Origin: Chrysomallon squamiferum
Lineage: Eukaryota; Mollusca; Gastropoda; Neomphalida; Peltospiridae
DNA length: 22,500 nucleotides
Reading direction: 5' to 3'
Assembly: GCA_012295275.1 (NCBI GenBank)
Contig: CM022678.1
Span: 2,134,186 to 2,156,685, forward strand
A program made the position numbers and the translations under genes. The first letter of the stretch is position 1, and the number at the start of each line of letters is the position of its first letter. The notes under the pieces were generated by a model that did not search any database, was not told where the DNA came from, and saw only the letters and a program-made list of their open reading frames with translations. Shown here one piece after another: positions 8,029-20,326 of this stretch.

Positions 8029-8647
8029 GCTGTTACGAGATTGATTTTATAAACGTTGAAAAATTGTAGAAATATAAACACACGTTTACATCATTATGTC
8101 TGTACGTGTGTGTATTCGAATTTTTAACTATACCTGTATGAAGTACTCATTTTCCATCGGTCTATACACACTTACGTATATATGTAATATGTATCTATGT
8201 ATATGTGTATGTGAGTGTCTGGGAGTGTAAGTGTATAGATATACCAGTATATTCAAATGTGTACAGACATATTTAATTAATACGAGTCTTTAACAGTTTT
8301 GTTATACGATTCATTAAATGATTGATTTGCTTTTTTAAAAACAGAAAAAGAAAAAAAAAGTAATACGTGCTAAACTTGAATGCGTTTGTTTTGTTTACTT
8401 CATTACAATCAGATCTATGACGTGTTTTCAGTGAAATTTCCTTTTTTTTTAGTCTATGATTGGAAACACGAAGTATGCAGATATTACTTTATATATATAT
8501 ATATATATATGAAGAAGCATATTTTTTTTCAATTTTTATTATGTTTTTGTAAATATATACTTAGGAACATGAAGATGAATGTGCAAATGATCATTATTAT
8601 TATTATTATTATTTTTTTTTTTCTTATTTCTTTATTTAATTCCTTTT

Positions 8648-8681
<34 letters not shown>

Positions 8682-8861
8682 CTAGAATATAAAAACGTGT
8701 GTGAACAGATGACGTTGTGGTTGAGAAGGGAACAGACAACAGAGACCTCGTATAATCGACTTACTTCTATTTATTTCACATATATCAATTTAACATAGGA
8801 AACCGCTGGTTTGTTTAACAGTCACATGGCGTTAACGAAAGAAAGAAAAAAAAAAAAAAAG

Positions 8862-8895
<34 letters not shown>

Positions 8896-9160
8896 GTAAT
8901 CATCAAGTTGTTGATCCACACTACAGCATTGTCGTATTTCTTTATCACAAATGAGGTTGCCACAAACTATACAACAGAGGGTTATAATCTATCAGTTCTG
9001 TAACATCAACGTGCTCACCTGACGTCGCAGCAAACAGCACGGCGACGACAGTTTCATCTCACAAGCACACGCACGCACGCACGCACGTACGTGCAGACAG
9101 ACGCACACGGAATATATAATATTTCAATAAAAGTACTAATAGTGCAATAGTTTTTCATTC
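8029..9160. other. Downstream region with TA repeats, poly-A and unique blocks
   Basis: This presumably starts with the 3' UTR of gene B. ATTAAA at 8313-8318 is a weak polyadenylation candidate. (TA)n tracts lie at about 8490-8510 and 8650-8678, and a poly-A/AAAG run at about 8840-8890. Two unique blocks, 8700-8835 and 8890-9110, are richer in GC and contain no open frame I can support. The second ends in a short (ACGC)n near 9067-9085. Confidence 0.55.
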
Positions 9161-9194
9161 ACACATGTTAAAAAAAGAAAAAAAAAAAGAAGAT

Positions 9195-9195
9195 A

Positions 9196-9242
<47 letters not shown>

Positions 9243-9249
9243 TAATAAT
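9195..9249. repeat. (TAA)n microsatellite
   Basis: A nearly pure TAA/AAT run of about 55 nt with one AAC variant near its end. Confidence 0.9.
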
Positions 9250-9317
9250 ATGACCAACTTTCTCTTAAAATAAATATTTAAATTAGAATATTTCAATTTG
9301 GATAACATTTGATTTAA

Positions 9318-9456
<139 letters not shown>

Positions 9457-9499
9457 AGACGTTCGAACATCTAATTTTATATCTTTTTCTTATCTCCTC

Positions 9500-9728
9500 T
9501 GTTAATCTGGAAAAAAAAAAAAAAAAAAAAAAAAAAATCTAATCCACAGCAACAATATGGTCACACGTCATACAAACCAAACACATTTTTGTTTTAAATC
9601 TTTGGAAATATTACATGATAATTCTCTCAAAGTAAACAACAAAACAACAACAACGGCAACAACAACAACAACAACAAAACAACCGCTCATCTACCACGTC
9701 GTTCATTCATCAGTCGAGGTTACACACA

Positions 9729-9763
<35 letters not shown>

Positions 9764-9792
9764 TCACCCATGGAGCAACTATGCAAGCCGAC

Positions 9793-9831
<39 letters not shown>

Positions 9832-9850
9832 ATTTAATTTTTTTTTTTTA
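9500..9850. repeat. Cluster of long poly-A tracts
   Basis: Three poly-A runs of roughly 26-36 nt lie at about 9511-9537, 9730-9759 and 9794-9830, with a CAA-rich stretch at about 9640-9680 between the first two. Short unique sequence precedes each tract. Poly-A tails of retroposed copies could explain them, but I found no flanking duplications. The Lys-rich ORF here is an artefact. Confidence 0.75.
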
Positions 9851-10568
9851 TCAACATTATGACGAAAACATGAAAATAAAATTAAAACTACGTGCATTAT
9901 GAATTAAGTTTCTCTCTCGAAAAATATTGCACAAGTATGTACAAAATACTACAATATATCATTAAAACGTAAGCTTATTATTATTATTACATAACTCATA
10001 TACGACAAAAATTATGTATTCAACAACTGACTATTACTAAAACTGCTTATTCCACTTCATGATCTGTTACTGTGTGTGTAAATAGACAGATATTTATGGC
10101 CATTAGTAAATTAAGAATTTATTTTTTTCTCTCTCAAATAATTAATTATATATTTTTAATAAACGACAGATATTTATAGTTTAATCTGAAATTTAAATAA
10201 TAATAATAATAACAACAAAAATATATATATATATTTATGATTTAAAAGAGAATTATTTAAAACATTTCTCTCCAAAAATTAGTTAAATATTTTCATCAAA
10301 TTAATTTTGAATTTTAGCTAAAACATTTTTCCTCTGTTAAAATTATTTCTTAACTGAACGGATCTATACTAAATTCGATTCGTTTTTCAAAATGTTTACT
10401 TTGTTTCGTTCTAAACTGTACTCCACCCCATCTGAAAAGAATTCTGTATTGAAATAAAAAAAAAAAAAAAAAAAAAGAAAAGAAGCTAATTAATCATTCT
10501 GAATTGTGAAAAAATAAATAAATAAAAAATAAGGTTGAGTTTAGGTCCCCTGCTATTTTAGTATACAA

Positions 10569-10651
<83 letters not shown>

Positions 10652-10904
10652 CTTTGCTTCTTCCAGTGACAGTGACTAACAGTCTAATGTTTTAACAAGA
10701 GGATTAAAATAAAAAGATCATGACGTAATTAAACGATAGAATAATAATACATATTTCATTACACATTTCAACTAAAAAACATCATACATATTATACGATA
10801 ATGTTTTAACCGTAGGATATAACATATGTATAACACGTTATAATTAATATGTGTTACAAGTTAAAATTTATACGTGTATTCCACGCTATAAGTTAACATA
10901 TATA

Positions 10905-10936
<32 letters not shown>

Positions 10937-11674
10937 GCTTTATCTGAAAGATAATAATGTATATTTCACAGTCATAATGTATATTTCATATTCATAATAT
11001 AAATATGATATGCATGATGTATTAGAGTTTATAACATATCTTAATGAAAGAAAAGATGGCAAAAAAAAAAAAAAAAAAATAAATAAATAAATAAAATCTA
11101 CGTAACTGTGATGTTTTGCTGTTCTCATTGGTTATATTTGTTTTTGATTAGTTAAAAATGAAAACAATCTAAATTTACACTGCCATTTAAATTATTCAAA
11201 TTTTATTCTTAACTACCAGCAACAACTCATAGATATGATTATATATATATATTAAATTTAAAAAAAATAATAATAATAAAAAAAAAAACTTACCTAGGTT
11301 TTAAGAAAGTTTAATTATTATTATTATTATTATTTTATTTATTAAGAATACAATTTCTAATTTTTATTTTTAACAACAAAATAAATTTAAAAAAAATAAA
11401 AAAAATAAAAAAATAGTTTAATTTTTTTTTTTTTTTTTTTTCATTTGATATCATATTGTTACATTTCATCATTTTAATTGATTTAATTTTCTATTTTTGA
11501 TTGCAATGTATATAAGTCAATCCAAAATCTAATTTTAAAAATGTTTTTTTTTTTTTTTTTTTTTTAAATTTATTTATTTGAAATTCTTTTATCATATATA
11601 AATGTTGTTGGCACATTTAAAGTTTTATTTTGATTTTATTTACAATTAACAGCTAAACATTGTTATTTGTGCTA

Positions 11675-11716
<42 letters not shown>

Positions 11717-11757
11717 TGTAAAATTAGGAAAAAGAATAATACTGGAATATTAGCTTT

Positions 11758-11821
<64 letters not shown>

Positions 11822-12159
11822 CAAAAATGAAAAAAAAAAAAAAAAAAAAAAGAAAAAAAAGAAAGAAAAACAAAGTAAATAAATAAATAAATAAATATTT
11901 ATAGTGTGTTTTTATCTAAAAACAAAACATATACAACAAATCTAAAATATGAAAAATAACAAAAATCACAACAAAATGATGTATGAGAAGGTAACAACAA
12001 CAACAACAACAACAACAAAAAAAATAAAACTAAAAAACACTACTTTCTGACCCGTGGAAAAAAAGAAAAAAAAAAAAAACTCTGTTTAGTTCTTTACTGT
12101 AACTAAAAAACCCGTACATGATGAAATTAGCTGTTTAGAAAGCAGAAAAGACTTTTTAA

Positions 12160-12192
<33 letters not shown>

Positions 12193-12394
12193 TATATGCT
12201 TTAGGAACAGTTGACAGTATAATTATATAAAATACTCTTCACATGTGCCCTATCTGTTGCAGACTAGAATCATAAATTATAAAAAAATATTTCTAAAATG
12301 TTCATTGCACAAACCCATTAGAACAAAAAAAAAAAAATAATTTTGCATTTAGAATGAAATATTTAACTGATAAATTGCACAATGAAAGCCACTG

Positions 12395-12433
<39 letters not shown>

Positions 12434-12708
12434 AACAAATAAATAAATAAATAAATAAATAAATAAATACATTTTTTAAAAACTGATCATTTGGTATTGA
12501 GCATTCAAGAAACAAAATCTGAATATTAACTGATTGTTTTAAAAAAAATGAATATAATAAATGCATTATTATGCTACTGTGAGTGTGTTTTCTTTTCATT
12601 ACCTAAGTATAGAGGGGTGGGGGTTGTCTCTTTTACTTAAATAAATAACTTCTTCACTACATTTCAAATTTTAAATTCTTAGTGTAAGATCATACGGTTA
12701 AATTTTGC

Positions 12709-12806
<98 letters not shown>

Positions 12807-13012
12807 GTAAATGGAAGTAGTAAACTATGAATTGAAAAATATCAGGTAAAAGTCTATGAACTATAAATATCTTCAATATGCACAAAAATGCGTAAGTACT
12901 AAATTTTTATATATATATATTTTTTACTTTAATTTAAAAATCACAATTATTTTGACATTCAGCTTATTAATTCAAATATAATGAGAGAGAAAAAAAAAAA
13001 GAGAAATACATT
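9851..13012. repeat. AT-rich intergenic region with many (TAA)n, (AAAT)n and poly-A/T tracts
   Basis: No gene is supported. Prominent tracts: (TAA)n at about 10573-10650, 11760-11818, 12163-12192 and 12712-12806 (as ATT); poly-A or poly-T at about 10456-10476, 11061-11078, 11419-11440, 11545-11565, 11679-11709, 11828-11850 and 12395-12431; (AAAT)n at about 12434-12468. Between them is unique sequence that is strongly AT-biased and has stops in all frames. It could include distal 3' UTR of the minus-strand kinase gene, but nothing shows this. Confidence 0.65.
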
Positions 13013-13410
13013 TTAAAATTTCTAACCTTATTTTTAAACTTGTTTTCAATGTCAATGAGTTATCTCCCTTATCTGGCTTCTCTCCCCTTATGTTTCCATA
13101 TTTATCTTATCTACTATATTATTATTTATTTATTTTCCCCGCTACAACTTCTGAAGTGGTTGGTTTTTTTTTTTTTTTTATTAATCATTTTTAACAGACA
13201 AAATATATTGTTTAAATTTCAGAGTTTTTATCTTTTATTTATGAATATATCTTTCAAAACCATTATTAACCATGTTCCTAATTAAAGCAAAAACAAAAAA
13301 TAGAACAGAAAATGAAAAAAAAACAATGAAGCTGATAAACCTTATACAGACTGACATTTACATCATATGTATTACTTTCAAAAAACATTACTGGAAATAT
13401 TAAACCATTT

Positions 13411-13442
<32 letters not shown>

Positions 13443-16400
13443 TTAAAAAAATCATTTTTAATGTATGATTTGTTTACATTTAACATTTATAATTACTGGT
13501 TTAGAATTTTTTTCTTAAATTACAACTACTCTATTAGACTTGGTTTCAAATGAAACGTTTCGTAAAACAATTTCGACTTCTCAAATAATTATTCTGAAAA
13601 ATTCATCTTATTTCAAATTCAAACCGATTTTTTCTTTTTTTCTTCTTTCATGTTTGTAAAATACTGTCTGTTTTGTTTTTGGTGTTTGTTATCAAACTGA
13701 ACTCTGTAAAAAGTGGACAATGTGTATCTGGCAGATAGTTACTTGTTCAAATTGAGCTACGTTTTTGGGAAATGCCTAACTTCTGACAAAAGAATTAGTA
13801 AGTCTATTCAAAATGAGCATAACCATATACACACACAAAGAGAAGATGCACATATATATATATATATCTACATATACATATACATACATATATACATACA
13901 TACATATATGTATACATATACATTATATATATATATATACACACACACATGTACACACATATATGTATATATACATATACTCTCTCACACACACGCATAT
14001 CTATTCACATGAATAATAAATATATATATATATAGTATATTATATATATTTGTATACATAATGAAAATGATATAAATCAAAACAAAGAGAAAAAAACCCA
14101 GCTGATGATGAAAATATTTTAACGTCAGTGAATTACACACGCCACATGTAACAAACAACAGTCTGCCTTCGTCATTCACAAAAACAAAACATCTGATTGA
14201 CAGGTACAACAATCTGAAACAGCAAATCAAATGAGCCAATACAACAGCTGACACAGTGGGCCAGCCAATGGTAAACAGTTTAACAAAAAAAAAAAGTCTC
14301 CTAGTCTCAACAAACCACATTCTGTGTGTGTAAAACTGTGAGGTATCATAAATTCACAGTTATCTATCCTTTTTAAAGTTCTAGTTTAATGTCAGTCTTT
14401 TTCGTTTTAACATTTATTTTATTTTATTTTATTTATTTATTTGGATATTATTTTCATTCCAAACAATTTTTTTTTAATTTTTTTAATTTTTTTTTACTGT
14501 TACATTTTTGCATTACAAATCATATTTATAAATTACATAAACTGCACAACAGAAATATTATTTTTCCTCTCTTTCATGAATGGAAAGGAAATTTTATTTT
14601 ATTTTTTTAAAAAAAGTTTCAGATGCTGATGAAATCTACTGTTGAAATAGACATTTTTAATTTAAAATCCTTCTTCTCAGGTCAACTACAGTTAACAAAA
14701 TCAGTTATCATTATCATTTTATCATTGTTAAATAACGTACTGAAGCACACTGTACAGTTTTAACAGGGTATCAAGACACGTGTATCAAATGGGGTGCTAC
14801 ACCCAGTTTTTGTTTCATCTGCTTAATGAAAGTCATTTCATGTTCAGTTATTTTACACTGTCACAGCCTGCTACCACAGTACACACCATATCCATGTGAA
14901 TGCAAAAACAGTTAATTTTATGTTTTAATTAATACTTGCCATAGGAAAAAAAACAAAAACAAATTTTGAACACTAATTCTGAGTGGAAAAGCCACACCCC
15001 CAAACCTCCATTCATTACAATTCTTCACTGTTCGTGGATATTTATAGTTGCCTAATAATCTGTTAGATTCTAAATAAAAGTACAAACACAGGTATATTAA
15101 TTAAATAAATAAACATGAAATAATTACGAACGAATGAAAGAAAAAATAAATAAATAAATGAAATATTATAATGTTCTTACTAAATTGACTCATAACCTGT
15201 CAACCAAAGAATATATATAAATATTATTATAATGTTAATATTATTCTTTGAGTAAATTCTAAAATGTTTTATTATTAGTTTTAGTACTCAATGTGAAATT
15301 TATATTATCTATTAATTTCATTTAATACTGTACATATAGTTACATTGAAACACTTACAGTTGTCATGGTAACTGACTATGTGCCACAATAAGATAAAATA
15401 ATTATTTTCATTTTATGTCTTATTTATTTTCACTGATGTATAATAATGTAACACAAATTTAGCAGAAAAAAATGCACTTGTTACATTTAGCACATTCTGT
15501 ATAACTGTTTTGTAAACTTAATTCAGTTTTAAGTTAAGTAGATGATAGAAAATTATTGTAAAACTCATAAACAGTAGTTTATCTAAAACAAAAATTTCAA
15601 AATTTTTAAAGATTAAAATGTTATTGTATAAACCTTTTGGTACCTTTCATTGAAAATGGTCACTGTGTTAAGCACAGGTGTAGATAAATAAATTAACTAA
15701 TAAATATTTAAATAAATAAATAAATTGTTATTATAGCTTTGTAACAGACTATAAATGTATTAGTAATAAAATTTTATGACAGGATGTAAAATGGAATTCA
15801 AAATAAAGTTTTGTAAGAACTCAAACGTAACTTTCTCAACAAAAAATATGACATATTCACAATGTTCACTCCGTTGTATCTTGATACAACCCTGGTACAA
15901 TGTGTCTGCAGTACATTTTTAACTCAACCAGTTATTAACAGAATACTATTATTAACTTTACAGTCTTAAGTAAACATTTACCTGTACATGACTTGTTCTG
16001 AAACCACTACTGTGAGACTTAATAAACGGACTCTCAAAATGTTACTGTTGAAAGAAATTTTACATAAATTAATATAAATAAAATTATATAAATCTTTCAC
16101 TATCAGCTTTAAAACTCAAAATTTTAATTACACAAATTTTTTGGTTATATTTTAAAGTATAGTATATTAAAAACTGTCAAAAACAGCTCATCAAAAAGAC
16201 CACAGATATTTCTTTTTTCTTTCTATGTAAACAGAACGGCAACATTATTTGTAAATCATGAAATAACAAGATGTGTGTTTGTATAATCAATATACAAGTG
16301 TAAAGTAACACAAATATTAAACCCATTAATTAAACACAATAAAATTTAATACCCTGTTTTAAAACAGCCCAAAGAGACTGCAACCTGTAAATTTTTTTTT

Positions 16401-16800
16401 TTTCACGATTAATAAATAAATATCTATATAATATATATATATAAATTCTCGACATTTAAAACTTAATTTATTGATTTCATATAAATATTTAATACAAGAA
16501 TGTTTTGTTTGTTGTTTTTTTTAATAAAATATGAAAAAATTCATCATATAATTTTGAAGTTTATTTCTGTAAATTATTATTCTTGAATTGAAAATTATTA
16601 ATTTTTTGTTGTTTTTTTTAATCTGAATTTTCTGCAACTTTCCTTCGTTAATTTTCATTTGAAACAATTCTTTGTTTTTAAATCTTAAAATACCTGTAAC
16701 ACTTTCTTTTTCTTCTTCCAGCTTTTTTTTTTAAAACATCAAATCCAAATTCCTCTTTATATTTTGAAAAAGAAAAAAAAAAAAAAAAAAAAAAAAAATC
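13013..16800. other. Mostly unique AT-rich DNA without supported genes
   Basis: This is lower in microsatellites than the region to its left. TA/CATA repeats occupy about 13850-14050. At about 14095-14330 is a block of higher complexity with a CCAGCCAATGG stretch (a CCAAT-like core). It could be a decayed SINE or a regulatory segment, but I cannot tell. 14640-16720 is unique, with (AAAT)n fragments only. A poly-A run lies at about 16775-16798. Open frames here are short and Phe/Lys-rich. Confidence 0.5.
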
Positions 16801-17289
16801 CATCGACTATCTATCTTCTCAAGTCTTCCATTTATAAAACATTTTATAAAATGTGTTTTTCAGTGTCTGCGTCTTCCTGTGTTTTTTTTTGTGTTTCTTT
16901 TCTTCATCGTAATGCGTGGTAACAAATCTCAAAACTTGACACATACAACAACATACACTCAGCCCTGTAACAAACAGAAATGAAGAAACAAAAAAAAAAA
17001 AAAAAAAAAAGAATATGTTAGCTACGAAGAGAGGAAACCTCAAAGGAGAGTAGGACCGCAAGAACAGTCTTCTGCGGACAAAGTGTCTCGAGGTAAACAT
17101 TGTTTATATCAGCCCATTCCACAGTAAATATGATTCCACAATTTTAATATGCCAAGTCACAGTACCGCTTACTGCAGTAAACTTTTGGCATGTGAGTATA
17201 TACATAGCCGACGAGAAACATAGGATGCTGGGAAATCTGCAAAAATAAATAAATAACAATAACAATAACAATAACAATAACAAGTTATT
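16801..17289. other. Unique block before the 77-bp array, possibly kinase 3' UTR
   Basis: 16800-17240 is more complex and GC-richer than its surroundings. It has a poly-A interruption near 16990-17010 and a TTACTGCAGTAA palindrome near 17170. On the minus strand it lies downstream of the kinase stop codon, across the repeat array, so it may be part of that 3' UTR. No ORF with coding character is present. A short (AATAAC)n run lies at about 17255-17282. Confidence 0.4.
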
Positions 17290-17290
17290 T

Positions 17291-18104
17291 GATACCTCTG
17301 TTAAAATAACTGATATATTAAATAAAGTTGATATCTCACACTAACTTATTTGATATCTGCATTAAATAACAAATATATTAAATAATATTGATATCTCACA
17401 CTAACTTATTTGATACCTGTGTTAAAAAAACTGATGTATTAAATATTTGATATATTATATAATGTTGATATCTCACACTAAGCTAATACCTGTTTGATAC
17501 CTGTGTTAAAATAACTGATGTATTAAATATTTGATATATTAAATAATGTTGATATCTCCCACTAAGCTATTTGATACCTGTGTTAAAAAAACTGATGTAT
17601 TAAATAATTGATATATTATATAATGTTGATATCTCCCACTAAGCTATTTGATACCTGTGTTAAAAAAACTGATGTATTAAATAATTGATATATTAAATAA
17701 TGTTGATATCTCACACTAAGCTATTTGATACCTGTGTTAAAATAACTGATGTATTAAATATTTGATATATTAAATAATGTTGATATCTCACACTAAGCTA
17801 TTTGATACCTGTGTTAAAATAACTGATGTATTAAATAACTGATATATTATATAATGTTGATATCTCACACTAAGCTATTTGATACCTGTGTTAAAATAAC
17901 TGATGTATTAAATAATTGATACCTCACACTAAGCTATTTGATACCTGTGTTAAAATAACTGATGTATTAAATAATTGATATATTAAATATTTGATATCTC
18001 ACACTAAGCTATTTGATACCTGTGTTAAAATAACTGATGTATTAAATATTTGATATATTAAATATTTGATATCTCACACTAAGCTGTTTGATACCTGTGT
18101 TAAA
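17291..18104 (-). repeat. 77-bp minisatellite (about 11.5 units) beginning in the kinase stop codon
   Basis: Units counted by the recurring GATACCTGTGTTAAA start at 17291, 17352, 17412, 17496, 17573, 17650, 17727, 17804, 17881, 17940, 18015 and 18090 (partial). Spacings are 61, 60, 84, 77, 77, 77, 77, 77, 59, 75 and 75. The right-hand partial unit ends inside the coding sequence. On the minus strand CTTTAACACAGG supplies the last Leu codon and the TAA stop of the kinase. Each unit, read on the minus strand, contains AACACAG/GTATC, which resembles an acceptor and a donor back to back. Homogeneity is highest in the middle, as expected for unequal exchange. Confidence 0.95.
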
Positions 18105-18222
18105 GAGGACCACTTTCTTCATTGGGAGATTGTGCTTTAAGAGGTTCATTTTCAGGAAAAAAGATACTTGGTTCTGTGTTCCTCCTCTTTATCTTGTTCT
18201 TGCTCTTCTTTAGCATTGTCGC
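18100..18222 (-). CDS. DGK-theta-like, last coding exon
   Basis: The exon follows the acceptor TGTTTTGCCAG and encodes 40 residues plus TAA. It starts ATMLKKSKNKIKRRN, then a Glu/Pro/Ser-rich tail ending NEESGPL. The basic MLKKSKNK segment corresponds to the MLRKAKQK segment near the C-terminus of vertebrate DGK-theta, which also ends soon afterwards. That short tail argues against DGK types with C-terminal SAM, ankyrin or PDZ-binding extensions. The stop and the final Leu codon lie within the flanking 77-bp repeat, so the original C-terminus may have been altered by the array. Confidence 0.85.
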   Translation of the reverse strand, partial: ATMLKKSKNKIKRRNTEPSIFFPENEPLKAQSPNEESGPL

Positions 18223-18436
18223 CTGGCAAAACACAAACACATACACGTAAATGAAAAAATCCCAGAACAAAACATTATAAAATAAAATAAAATAAAATAA
18301 AATAAAAACTGTGGACTGATTTAAATTAAGAAGACCCCCCCCCCCAAAAAAAAACCCCAATAATAATAATATTTAAATATTAATCAACAATAATCTCCAA
18401 TGTGTTCTAAACTCTACACTTGACCTTTGAACTTAC
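18223..18436 (-). other. Kinase intron, 214 nt
   Basis: The intron runs on the minus strand from GTAAGT (rc of 18431-18436) to TTTTGCCAG. It contains an (AAAAT)n run (about 18280-18305) and an unusual C-run followed by an A-run near 18336-18355. Phase 0. Confidence 0.85.
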
Positions 18437-18535
18437 TTTAAGAGCTGACCTCAGCACAACGACCTGACCTGCGGGTTGTATCCATGGTTCCCCGTCCACT
18501 TGTACGGCAATGTCGGTTAGCAACGTTATTCGTAG
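18437..18535 (-). CDS. DGK-theta-like exon, end of accessory domain
   Basis: 33 codons in phase 0 at both ends: LRITLLTDIAVQVDGEPWIQ followed by PAGQVVVLRSALK. The QVDGEPW motif is a hallmark of the C-terminal end of the DAGK accessory domain. The acceptor (TTGTGTTGCAG) and donor (AAA/GTAAGT) are both strong. It joins the upstream exon to give RIAQGGH-LRITLL, matching the family. Confidence 0.92.
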
Positions 18536-19229
18536 CTGCAACACAAGACAAAGTGAAAGTAAACAAAGTGAAAGTAAACAGGCAGGTTTGTGTTTCTAAC
18601 TCTTTCTCTACACAATTATCCAGAGGTTAAGGAACTATTTAAAGGGAAGGGAACAACATCTCTTTTCTTCTTTGAGACACACAGTCAGGAGGGATGAAAA
18701 GGTGTATATATATATGTATGTATTTAAAAAGGTAAAGGTGCAGTTTTAGGGAAAGTATGATAAATCTTCCTCGCTATACACATTTGGAAGGCAATGATAC
18801 AGTTGTCAGCTGAGGTATAATGTGTTTACCCTGTCATACATACTTAAAAGGCAAATGTACAGTTTTAGCTCAGGTATCATATATTTTCACCCTGTTACAC
18901 ATGTTTAGAAATAAAAAGAACTATCTACTGGTTCATACAGACACACCCTGTCACACCTGTTTAGAAGGGAGAGGAACAGTTTCAGGGGGAAGTAATCTCA
19001 TTTTCACTATGTTAAACACATTTAGGACAGAAGAAAAGAAAAAAAAGAAAAAGACTGTTTCAGGGGAGGTAAATCTTCACTCCACTCTGTCCACCACATT
19101 TAAACAGAAATCGGGGAACAGATAAAGAAAAGTGTTAACTGTAACCATTTAAATGTCCTTGAAATAAAGATTGATGATTTTGACTGTGCAGGGGGTGAGA
19201 ACAGGGTGTGGTTGGGGCGGGGTACTCAC
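18536..19229 (-). repeat. Kinase intron with a degenerate ~60-bp tandem repeat
   Basis: Between about 18725 and 19105 the sequence repeats with a period near 60 bp. It recurs as ACACATTT(A)GAAGG, then AACAGTTTCAGG, then AGGTAATCTTCACCCTGT on the plus strand, for about six diverged copies. One copy is expanded by an AAAG insertion. Next to the upstream edge, AAAGTGAAAGTAAAC is duplicated in tandem (about 18550-18580). The plus-strand ORF over this region (18820-19125) is a repeat artefact. Confidence 0.7.
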
Positions 19230-19395
19230 ATGTCCTCCCTGGGCGATGCGCATTGCCTGTCGAAGTCCGCTGTGAATCTGTCCCATGTGGACGACCCCAG
19301 TGACACCAACAATCTCCAGCATTCCATCGTAGTGGGTAGGTTTTGAAAAATTGTCTTCTTTTTCTGGCCCCCAAGGGTTGGCCCCTGAACCCCAA
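19230..19395 (-). CDS. DGK-theta-like exon, accessory domain core
   Basis: The 166-nt exon (1 + 55 codons) follows TTTTGTTTAG and ends CAT/GTGAGT. It encodes (S)WGSGANPWGPEKEDN, then a DGMLEIVGVTGVVHMGQI segment and GLRQAMRIAQGGH. The S-WGSG-NPWG and DGxLEVVGVxGxxHMGQ motifs are diagnostic of the DAGK accessory domain, which is needed for catalysis together with the catalytic domain. Phase with both neighbours is correct. Confidence 0.95.
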
Positions 19396-19856
19396 CTAAA
19401 CAAAACAAACAATGTTCAGTATTTTATAAATACAACAATCTATCTATTTCTTTATCTCAGTGTCCACTCTGCCTGCAAGTTATTAATAAAGTTAATTTTC
19501 TAGTTGTAGATAAACACATTTCTTCTGAAAATCTGGGTAACACTTTATTTTAATATTTCACATAAGCAATTTGTTTTTTTGTAAGTAGTGAACAAAATTA
19601 TTTTGGGGAAAAATATAAATAAAATATGTATTCTAATTTCAATAAATTAACAGGCCCATATCTAGAAGCAAATGAATATGAAAGAATTAAATGAATAAAA
19701 TCTCTTTTGTAGAAGTGAACAGATGGCTTCCTATATGCGAACAATCCTATTTTTTTTTTAGTTAAAATGAATAAAGACAAACTCAATAAACAAAATCATT
19801 CTGTGCAGATGAACAGTATGAATAAAAATGAATACAGATGAATGAAGATGAATAAC
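19396..19856 (-). other. Kinase intron, 461 nt, unique AT-rich sequence
   Basis: The minus-strand donor is CTCAG/GTTATT, a non-consensus but acceptable GT site, and the acceptor is GTTTTGTTTAG. The interior is AT-rich with ATGAAT-type short repeats near 19800-19850. No other feature is seen. Confidence 0.8.
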
Positions 19857-20001
19857 CTGAGAATGTTGAGGATAATGATCCCTTCTACTTGTGGCAAATC
19901 GAGAGGTTTGCCGTCAACTTCTATTTTTATGTGACGATGCAAATCTTTGCAAGACTTCCTGTTGACCATCTTCCTTAGCCCCATTTTTATATATACCCCA
20001 A

Positions 20002-20040
<39 letters not shown>

Positions 20041-20081
20041 ATACATTAGACATTTTTATATATACACCCTTGTTGTGTAAT
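19857..20081 (-). CDS. DGK-theta-like exon carrying a 69-nt in-frame repeat insertion
   Basis: With the nearest acceptor copy (TTATTGACAG), the exon reads (R)LHNKGVYIKM, then 23 residues encoded by (TTTA)n plus a second GVYIKM, then GLRKMVNRKSCKDLHRHIKI, EVDGKPLDLPQVEG, and IIILNIL before AG/GTTATT. Vertebrate DGK-theta has LHNKGVYVRVGLQK with no insertion. Removing exactly 69 nt would restore the canonical length (156 nt, with the right phases). The insertion separates the two halves of the motif within the accessory domain and would add a hydrophobic Phe-Ile-Tyr-Leu-rich loop. Of the six acceptor copies upstream, only this one is in frame with the exon body. Confidence 0.85.
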
Positions 20082-20195
20082 CTGTCAATAAACAAATAAA
20101 TAAATAATAATCTGCAAGATAAATAAATAAATAAATAAATAAGACATTTTTATATATACACCCTTGTTGTGTAATCTGTAATATAAATAAATATA

Positions 20196-20226
<31 letters not shown>

Positions 20227-20267
20227 GACATTTTTATATATACACCCTTGTTGTGTAATCTGTAAAA

Positions 20268-20326
<59 letters not shown>

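Noticed and set aside
18820-19125. Plus-strand ORF with repeated CHTCLEG-like segments
   Set aside because: It reflects the degenerate 60-bp tandem repeat in a kinase intron and is antisense to the gene.
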